A stretch of 45,820 nucleotides of DNA, from assembly GCA_025774605.1 (NCBI GenBank), contig JALGVR010000009.1:1-45820 (forward strand), given 5' to 3'. Made by a program: the position numbers and the translations under genes. Below are positions 39,824 to 45,820 of the stretch, in pieces. Origin of the DNA: a bacterium (GTDB lineage: Bacteria; Electryoneota; AABM5-125-24; Hatepunaeales; Hatepunaeaceae). The notes below the pieces were generated by a model, which was not told the DNA's origin, did not search any database, and saw only the letters and a program-made list of their open reading frames with translations. Every line of letters starts with the position of its first letter. Positions within the stretch are counted from its first letter, which is position 1.

Positions 39824-40100
39824 CATTCCAGCGAAAGTTGGAATTTAGATAAGCATTTGATATTACGCGGCTTGCCTGGATTCCCGCCTGCCAGTGTGTC
39901 CGAGAATGAGAAAAACGCACCAAACCTCATCATTCCATCGAAAGATGGAATCCAGTAACACATGTAATATCAGTAGCTTCACTGGATTCCAACTTCCGTT
40001 GGAATGATGAATCCCGAGACAATATGGCATTCTCGGACAAACTGCTGCGCGGGAATGACAATGTTCAACAGAACTTCGATGGAATGACGATGTTCAACAG
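39824..40100. repeat. Cluster of 'ATTCC..GGAAT' palindromic elements (family A, diverged) including a roughly 30-bp near-tandem pair
   Basis: cattccagcgaaagttggaat, cattccatcgaaagatggaatccag, tggattccaacttccgttggaatga, and ggaatgacaatgttcaacagaac / ggaatgacgatgttcaacagaac. Confidence 0.75.
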
Positions 40101-40157
40101 AACATGGGAGTATACCTGCCAGGTTGCGATTCGCTTGAAACCCGGAAGGAACAGAAA

Positions 40158-40192
40158 CCCCCCTTCACTTCCCCCCTACTGCGCAGGGGGGA
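40158..40192. repeat. Family B palindromic element downstream of korC
   Basis: ccccccttcacttcccccctactgcgcaggggggaa. Confidence 0.8.
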
Positions 40193-40218
40193 ATGCCTGC
40201 CTCCACCCGATCTGTTTG

Positions 40219-40758
40219 TCATTCCAGCGCCGCTTTCGCAGCCGCCATCCCCTCATCGAACGCCTTCAAGTTCATCTCCCGGTACTTCTCCGGGCTCTGT
40301 TCGCCCAACGCTTCCCTCAGGGCATCCATCGAAACATCACCGGTTATCTCCATCGCCGCGGTCAGCATCACCACGTTTGCCACTCCCTTTCGACCCAGTC
40401 GTGTGGCAAGCGAAGCCGCGGGTACGCCGATCTGCTCCACGTCGTCGATTTCGCCGCGCTTCACCAGATGGGAGTCGAAGATGACCCTGCCGCCCGGCTT
40501 AACTGTTGACGCAAACCTGTCATACGCCGCCTGCGACATGGCAATCACGACATCGGGCCTCCTGACCTTCGGATAACCGATCGGCTCCGATGACAAGACC
40601 ACTCCCGCATGACACGCCGAGCCGCGCGCCTCCGAGCCGTACGACGCCGACTGTCCTGTTTCCAAGCCGGCACGGATCCCCGCCCTGCCCAACAGTTCAC
40701 CGGCAAATATCACACCCTGCCCGCCGAAGCCGCAGATGAGGATTTCTCTTCTCGGCAT
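40219..40758 (-). CDS. korC: 2-oxoacid:ferredoxin oxidoreductase gamma subunit
   Basis: EILICGFGGQGVIFAGELLGRAGIRAGLETGQSASYGSEARGSACHAGVVLS. Confidence 0.92.
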   Translation of the reverse strand: MPRREILICGFGGQGVIFAGELLGRAGIRAGLETGQSASYGSEARGSACHAGVVLSSEPIGYPKVRRPDVVIAMSQAAYDRFASTVKPGGRVIFDSHLVKRGEIDDVEQIGVPAASLATRLGRKGVANVVMLTAAMEITGDVSMDALREALGEQSPEKYREMNLKAFDEGMAAAKAALE

Positions 40759-41670
40759 TTAAATACCCCCCCTTTGTCCCCCCCTACTGCGCAGGGGGGG
40801 ATTAGAACTGTTCCCCTGACCAGCAGAGGGGGGATTAGAACTGCTCCCCAGACCAGAAGAGGGAGGAATAAAACTGCTTCCCTTATCTATTGGGGGAGTT
40901 ATGGTGTCGGCTGCCTTAATCCACACTCCCGTTGGAATTTTGTCCGCCTGTTCTTCAGGATTCATCCTGTCGTATCGCCTCCGGTCGACATACTGTCCCT
41001 TCATCTGGTTGTGGAAATCGGCCAGAGTCGGCGTATCGTTCAGCTTCCCGTAGTGAGTCGGGCAGGGACTGACCGCCTCGACAAACGCAAAGCCGTCGAA
41101 AGTCAGCGCCCTGGTCAAGGTCTTGATCAACTGCCGCACCTGGAACACGGTATGACGGGCGACGAACGCACCGCCGGCGCCCATGACCAGTCGGCACAGA
41201 TCGAAGGGCGGCTCCTCCCCGCCCCAGGGACTGGTCTGTGTGAAACAACCCTCCGGCGTCGTCGGCGCGACCTGACCGCCGGTCATGCCGTAGACGCGGT
41301 TGTTGGCGCAAACAACCGTAATCCGGATGTTTCGTCGAGCCGCGTGTATCAGGTGGTTACCGCCGATCGCCGTCAGGTCGCCGTCACCCGAAACCACAAC
41401 CACGTTGAGCCCGGGGTTTGCCAGCCTGGCGCCGGTGGCGAAGGCTATCGGTCTGCCGTGAGTGGTATGCAGCGTGTCGGCGTTGAAGTGAGGCGACGGG
41501 ATCCACGCCGCGCAGCCGATCCCCGACACGAACAACGTCTTATCCCAATCCAGACCGGCTTCGTCCATCGCCCTGACCATCGCCCCCAAGAGTATGCCGT
41601 GACCGCAGCCGGTGCAGTACGGCGTCGGAAAGACATCAAGCCTCAGATGTGGGTATAGTTGGCGGCTCAT
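40759..41670 (-). CDS. korB: 2-oxoacid:ferredoxin oxidoreductase beta subunit with repeat-derived C-terminal tail
   Basis: TPYCTGCGHGILLGAMVRAMDEAGLD, NVVVVSGDGDLTAIGGNHLIHAARRNIRITVVCANNRVYGMTGGQVAPTTP; tail ITPPIDKGSSFIPPSSGLGSSSNPPSAGQGNSSNPPLRSRGGQRGGI. Confidence 0.92.
   Translation of the reverse strand: MSRQLYPHLRLDVFPTPYCTGCGHGILLGAMVRAMDEAGLDWDKTLFVSGIGCAAWIPSPHFNADTLHTTHGRPIAFATGARLANPGLNVVVVSGDGDLTAIGGNHLIHAARRNIRITVVCANNRVYGMTGGQVAPTTPEGCFTQTSPWGGEEPPFDLCRLVMGAGGAFVARHTVFQVRQLIKTLTRALTFDGFAFVEAVSPCPTHYGKLNDTPTLADFHNQMKGQYVDRRRYDRMNPEEQADKIPTGVWIKAADTITPPIDKGSSFIPPSSGLGSSSNPPSAGQGNSSNPPLRSRGGQRGGI
40765..40901. repeat. Family B element amplified as about 33-bp tandem units at the 3' end of korB
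   Basis: ccccctactgcgcaggggggattagaactg / ttcccctgaccagcagaggggggattagaactg / ctccccagaccagaagagggaggaataaaactg / cttcccttatctattgggggag. Confidence 0.9.
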
Positions 41671-42827
41671 GAGTTCATCCCCGCTCTTCCCCTGACCCCG
41701 TCAATGATCGATTGGGGACGCATACCCTCGCCATCCACCTGGGTGATCGGCACAACGTCCCGATGCAGTATGCGCTCCACCTCGCGCACGACCTGCCCCC
41801 AGTTCATCTCCGGAACGAAGACCCGCTCAACGGATTTTGCCGCCAGTTTCAGTCCCGCCTCGGGGAAGGGCCAAAGCGTAAGCGGTCGGAACAAGCCCGC
41901 TTTCACACCGTCCCGCCTCAGTTCGCTGATCGCTTCGAGCGCCGCCCTTGCCGAAAAGCCGTAAGCCACGACCAGGATTTCGGCGTCTTCAAGAGAGTAG
42001 GTCTCATACCTGGCGATCTTTTCGGCGGCGTTCCTGATTTTGCCGACCAGTCTGCCCACCAGCCGCTGATGAGCCGCGGAATCCTGCGTCTTGCGGAACC
42101 CCCGGGCGTCGTGGGTCGATCCGGTCACCAGCAGACGCTCACCCTGTCCGAAGGCGGGCATGGGCGGTACGCCGTTCTCATCGTCCGTATCGAAGGGCGG
42201 CATTCCCGGTGCGGTCGGTCTGTGCCAGCGCTCGACCGTTTCACCGATCGTAACCTTTTCCCGCAGGTGACCGATCGACTCGTCGGCCAGAACGAAGGTC
42301 GGCACCCGGTATGCCTCCGCGAGGTTGAAGGCGTCGATCGTCAGGTCATACGCCTCCTGCACCGACCAGGGCGAGAGGGCGATGATCTCGTAGTCGCTGT
42401 GGCTGCCGAAACGAACCTGGAAGATATCGCCGGAACCCGGACGGGTCGCCTGCCCCGTGGAGGGCCCGGCGCGCTGGATATCGACCACCACCAGCGGCGC
42501 CTCGGTCATGGCTGCATAACCGATCCCTTCCATCATCAGGCTCAGCCCCGGACCGGACGTGGTGGTCATCGGTCGCGCGCCGGCCCATGAGGCGCCGATC
42601 AGGGCGCTGATCGAGCCGATCTCGTCCTCCATCTGGATAAAGGAGCCGTTCGTCTCCTTCAGGCGATGAACCATCCGCACCATCAACTCGCTGGACGGCG
42701 TGATCGGATAACCGGCGAAGAAGTTGCAGCCTGCCGCGATCGCCCCTTCCGCCGACGCCTCATCCCCCATCATGAAATAATCGTCCGGCGGCAGCGGGGC
42801 GGGAACCGTTTCAACCGTGTGTTTCAT
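41667..42827 (-). CDS. korA: 2-oxoacid:ferredoxin oxidoreductase alpha subunit
   Basis: EGAIAAGCNFFAGYPITPSSELMVRMVHRL, IQMEDEIGSISALIGASWAGARPMTTTSGPGLSLMMEGIGYAAMTEAPLVVVDIQRAGPSTGQATRPGSGDIFQ. Confidence 0.93.
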   Translation of the reverse strand: MKHTVETVPAPLPPDDYFMMGDEASAEGAIAAGCNFFAGYPITPSSELMVRMVHRLKETNGSFIQMEDEIGSISALIGASWAGARPMTTTSGPGLSLMMEGIGYAAMTEAPLVVVDIQRAGPSTGQATRPGSGDIFQVRFGSHSDYEIIALSPWSVQEAYDLTIDAFNLAEAYRVPTFVLADESIGHLREKVTIGETVERWHRPTAPGMPPFDTDDENGVPPMPAFGQGERLLVTGSTHDARGFRKTQDSAAHQRLVGRLVGKIRNAAEKIARYETYSLEDAEILVVAYGFSARAALEAISELRRDGVKAGLFRPLTLWPFPEAGLKLAAKSVERVFVPEMNWGQVVREVERILHRDVVPITQVDGEGMRPQSIIDGVRGRAGMNS

Positions 42828-43074
42828 CTTCCTCCACCGTTATCGCAAGGTCGGGACAGAGCAGCTCGCACAACATACACCCCGTGCAGCCCTCCGGGTC
42901 AACAAGGACGGGCTGGAAACCGCGCGCCCCGATCTCGTCCGAACGGGCGAATATGCCTTCAACCGGACAGATCTCAATGCACATATAACAGCCCTTACAC
43001 CAATCCTGGCGGAGCTCGATCTTCCAGCGTCCGGTTTTTTTCCGTCGCCTGGTTACAGTTTCGGTTTCTTTCAC
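42811..43074 (-). CDS. korD: 2-oxoacid:ferredoxin oxidoreductase delta subunit, 2x[4Fe-4S] ferredoxin
   Basis: LRQDWCKGCYMCIEICPVEGIF and VDPEGCTGCMLCELLCPDLAI. Confidence 0.9.
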   Translation of the reverse strand: MKETETVTRRRKKTGRWKIELRQDWCKGCYMCIEICPVEGIFARSDEIGARGFQPVLVDPEGCTGCMLCELLCPDLAITVEEDETHG

Positions 43075-43094
43075 TCTTTACACCTTCACCCCTT

Positions 43095-44129
43095 TCAAGG
43101 CACTATCACCGACCGCAGCGTCTTCGGGTCGTTGTTGCGCAGCAGATCGAAGGCGTCATTGATATGATCGAGGTCAAACCTGCCGGTGACCAACTCCCTG
43201 ACCCTGATCTTGCCGATGCGCACCATTTCTATGATGCGGGGATAATCCACCGGACGGCAACCGAGCGACCCGATGAGCGATTGTTCGAAAAACATCAGTT
43301 TGGATACCGGAATCTCCGCCGGCAGATGCGTGTAACCGACCACCACGCACGTGCCGCCCATGCGAATGGTATTATAGGCCGCCTGGATTGTCTTCGGGTT
43401 GCCGATGGCCTCAAACGCCACATCAACGCCGTCGCCGATCATTTTTTTAATAGCCTTGTCGACCCGTCCCTTTTCAACCTCATTGGGATTGATGGTTTCC
43501 TGGGCGCCGAACTTCTCAGCCATTTCGAGCTTCTCGGGCATCAGGTCGATCGCAATCACCGAAGCGCCGACCGCCGCCGCGACCTGGACGAGATTTATGC
43601 CGACACCGCCGCAGCCGAACACCGCGACCCAGTCGCCGGGCTTGACCCGACCCCGGTTTACGACGGCATGGAAGGGGGTCGAGATAGCGTCGGCGATGAT
43701 CGAACCCTCGATCAGCGGTACATCTTCCGGCATCACAAGAGCATCCTTGGCGGGAGCGAGCACGTATTCGGCGTATGAGCCGTCGACGTGATTGCCGAAC
43801 ATGCGCATGTGCTGGCAGATGTTCTCGCGACCGATGCGACACTGACGGCAGGTTCCGCATGACAGCACCGCCGGCAGCAGGACCCGGTCGCCCTCCTTCC
43901 AGTTGGTAACGCCTTCGCCAAGCCCGGCGACCGTGCCGGAAGCCTCATGCCCGAGGATCATCGGCGGCGTCTTGAACGTCGGCACACCGTGGTCGATGTA
44001 GTGCATGTCGGTATGGCAGACGCCGCATGCCGCCACCTTGACAAGGATCTCGCCCGCTCCCGGCCTGGGCGTTGGAACCTCCTCAACCTTCAACGGCTGG
44101 CCGGACCCGTGAAATACTGCTGCTTTCAT
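43095..44129 (-). CDS. Zinc-dependent alcohol dehydrogenase
   Basis: GEILVKVAACGVCHTDMHYIDHG, ILGHEASGTVAGLGEGV, CGTCRQCRIGRENIC, VAVFGCGGVGINLVQVAAAVGASVIAID. Confidence 0.94.
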   Translation of the reverse strand: MKAAVFHGSGQPLKVEEVPTPRPGAGEILVKVAACGVCHTDMHYIDHGVPTFKTPPMILGHEASGTVAGLGEGVTNWKEGDRVLLPAVLSCGTCRQCRIGRENICQHMRMFGNHVDGSYAEYVLAPAKDALVMPEDVPLIEGSIIADAISTPFHAVVNRGRVKPGDWVAVFGCGGVGINLVQVAAAVGASVIAIDLMPEKLEMAEKFGAQETINPNEVEKGRVDKAIKKMIGDGVDVAFEAIGNPKTIQAAYNTIRMGGTCVVVGYTHLPAEIPVSKLMFFEQSLIGSLGCRPVDYPRIIEMVRIGKIRVRELVTGRFDLDHINDAFDLLRNNDPKTLRSVIVP

Positions 44130-44166
44130 ATTCTCCTCCGTGTTTTCTAATTTAAATCTCAGTCAG

Positions 44167-44340
44167 TGTCATTCCTGCGAAGGCAGGAATCCAGATTGAG
44201 AGTTTTTTCTGATTTTTACACTGATAAGGACATTTATTGACGAAACGACACCCCGTTCCAATATTTAGTTGAAAGAGCAAGTTTAAATTGGAAAGCTCGT
44301 AATTACCTGGAATGATGAGAATTATACCTTTATTCTGGAT
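44167..44340. repeat. Copy 1 of about 170-bp direct repeat
   Basis: tgtcattcctgcgaaggcaggaatccagattgagag...attatacctttattctggat; copy 2 at 44535-44707. Confidence 0.95.
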
Positions 44341-44402
44341 GTAAAGTGTGTCAAATCCAGATCATGCGATGTCATGCCAGGTTCGGAATCTGGTTCCCCG
44401 CG

Positions 44403-44515
44403 TACGCGGGGATGACGAAAGCTGGAAGCGCGGGAATGACAATCCGCTGTCGATATTCTGGATTCCCGCCTGCGCGGGAATGACAACCCGCGGCTGATTT
44501 TTATAACTGCGAAAC
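44403..44515. repeat. Family A palindromic elements and parts of a rearranged duplicate
   Basis: gtacgcggggatgacgaaagctggaagcgcgggaatgacaa and gcgcgggaatgacaacccgcggctgatttttataactgcgaaac, both recurring at 44744-44814. Confidence 0.9.
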
Positions 44516-44534
44516 TTGAGATTATATCTCACCC

Positions 44535-44707
44535 TGTCATTCCTGCGAAGGCAGGAATCCAGATTGAGAGTTTTTTCTGATTTTTACACTGATAAGGACA
44601 TTTATTGACGAAACGACACCCTGTTCCAATATTTAGTTGAAAGAACAAGTTAAATTGGAAAGCTCGTAATTACCTGGAATGATGAGAATTATACCTTTAT
44701 TCTGGAT
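44535..44707. repeat. Copy 2 of about 170-bp direct repeat
   Basis: Differs from copy 1 by about two substitutions and one 1-bp indel. Confidence 0.95.
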
Positions 44708-44898
44708 CCCCGCCTTCGCGGGGATGACAACCAGTTGCCGATACGTACGCGGGGATGACGAAAGCTGGAAGCGCGGGAATGACAACCCGCGGCTGATTTT
44801 TATAACTGCGAAACAATGAACCGCCATCGTTAATGTATGTTATGGATTTCGATTATCACCCTCAACCGCGGATGGTCGACACCGTTATAATTATCTCA

Positions 44899-45162
44899 TT
44901 AAAACAACTCATCATCTATTTCATCCACACCATCCACCTTCCTCACGTACAAGACCATCACCGGCGTAGGCGAATCCCTGAAACAAATGTTGCATCCCCC
45001 GCACTTATCCGGATCGAACGGCTCCACCCTGGTCTGGAAGCCGAGTTCCTCAAACAGCTCCACCTGTTCGGACAAGCGAGGCTCACCACCGATGTACTTC
45101 GCTTCCCAACCCTCTATTTCGGGGGCAACAGGCGCATCATCAGGCGCGGGCTCAGTGCTCAT
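44899..45162 (-). CDS. Small Cys-containing hypothetical protein (CxxCxxC), overlapping the GNAT gene
   Basis: EPFDPDKCGGCNICFRDSPTPVMVLYVRKVDG; ORF 44899..45180, start at 45162 (MSTEP) or 45180. Confidence 0.55.
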   Translation of the reverse strand: MSTEPAPDDAPVAPEIEGWEAKYIGGEPRLSEQVELFEELGFQTRVEPFDPDKCGGCNICFRDSPTPVMVLYVRKVDGVDEIDDELF

Positions 45163-45673
45163 GCCTGGGCATCGGTTCAAGCTTCCTCTCGAGTGCGACC
45201 ATTTTTGCCTGCTTGAAGTCCTGCGAACGGAAGAATTCGACGATATCGGGATAATCCTCGGAAATAAGGGTTGTCATCAGCTCTATACCCGCCTTGGCGG
45301 CAAGGGCGCAATATTCGTCCAACAGCATCGCGCCGACGCCAAGCCGTTTATACGCGGGATCGATACCTATCGTATCAACAGAAGCGACCGCCTCCGGGAT
45401 GCCGTATTCGCCGGTGTTCGCCTCACCCATAATGTACCCGATGACCCTGTCGCCGTCGGTCGCCACCAGTGAAATCAACAACTGGTGATCTTCACCAAAG
45501 ATCCGCTCAAACTTACGCTTGAAGTAACTGTTGCGCGGAAAACCGGTGGCAAGACTGTCGATCCGGATGATTTCGTCGAGGTCGCTCCTCCTGAGATTGC
45601 GCATTACTATCTTCGATTTACTTACATTTGCGGTCATTTTTTGCTCCAATATGTGTTTGTTATTGCAGTTCAT
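45152..45673 (-). CDS. GNAT family N-acetyltransferase
   Basis: VMRNLRRSDLDEIIRIDSLATGFPRNSYF, IGIDPAYKRLGVGAMLLDEYCALAAKAGIELMTTLIS. Confidence 0.9.
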   Translation of the reverse strand: MNCNNKHILEQKMTANVSKSKIVMRNLRRSDLDEIIRIDSLATGFPRNSYFKRKFERIFGEDHQLLISLVATDGDRVIGYIMGEANTGEYGIPEAVASVDTIGIDPAYKRLGVGAMLLDEYCALAAKAGIELMTTLISEDYPDIVEFFRSQDFKQAKMVALERKLEPMPRHEH

Positions 45674-45676
45674 AAG

Positions 45677-45820
45677 GTAACCCCCCCTTTTATCCCCCCC
45701 TACTTCGCAGGGGGGAAAGGATGTTAAAGGTAACCCCCCCTTTTATCCCCCCCCCTACTTCGCAGGGGGGAAAGGATGTTAAAGGTAACCCCCCTCCCTT
45801 TTTATCCCCCATTACTTCGC
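45677..45820. repeat. Three tandem family B palindromic elements (about 53-bp period), running off the window edge
   Basis: ggtaacccccccttttatccccccctacttcgcaggggggaaaggatgttaaa repeated three times with C-run length differences. Confidence 0.93.

Noticed and set aside
42666-43778. Long plus-strand ORF opposite korD/ADH
   Set aside because: Antisense to well-supported genes, low-complexity Arg/Pro/His-rich composition typical of shadow ORFs in GC-rich DNA.

Overview
The window is a gene-dense bacterial chromosomal segment of roughly 58-60% GC by eye. It is Gram-negative-like, and the taxon cannot be fixed from the sequence. From left to right it holds: (1) cell-wall and envelope genes (N-acetylmuramoyl-L-alanine amidase, MltB-like transglycosylase, two beta-barrel-like secreted proteins, one with a helix-hairpin-helix segment); (2) housekeeping genes (nitronate monooxygenase, coaE, leuD-type subunit, Xaa-Pro peptidase, TPR protein, TolC/MacB-permease/HlyD efflux cluster, miaA, mutL, M50 protease, queA); (3) plus-strand genes (LpxH-like phosphoesterase, PBP1A, HAD hydrolase, DUF6504-like protein plus dinB, Asp/Glu racemase, tRNA-Ser(GCT)); (4) xdhC/mobA-like genes and a large membrane protein; (5) a ferredoxin-linked catabolic island with two 2-oxoacid:ferredoxin oxidoreductase (OFOR) loci, a GltD-like/4Fe-4S fusion flavoprotein, an acyl-CoA dehydrogenase and a Zn-alcohol dehydrogenase. 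No phage, transposase, CRISPR or canonical defence system was recognised. The most unusual signal is a set of small palindromic repeat families scattered through the window. One family (C/G-run hairpins that read as 'PPLxxPxxGG' peptides) appears to sit in-frame inside two genes of the OFOR island: twice inside the GltD-like fusion protein, and as an amplified C-terminal tail of the KorB-like subunit. Other notable items are a perfect 26-bp tandem duplication that frameshifts the nitronate monooxygenase C-terminus, an 8-unit 30-bp hairpin minisatellite upstream of the M50/mutL/miaA genes, a 5'-truncated GrpB remnant, and a roughly 170-bp segmental duplication. All calls come from reading the sequence and supplied ORFs; no searches were run.
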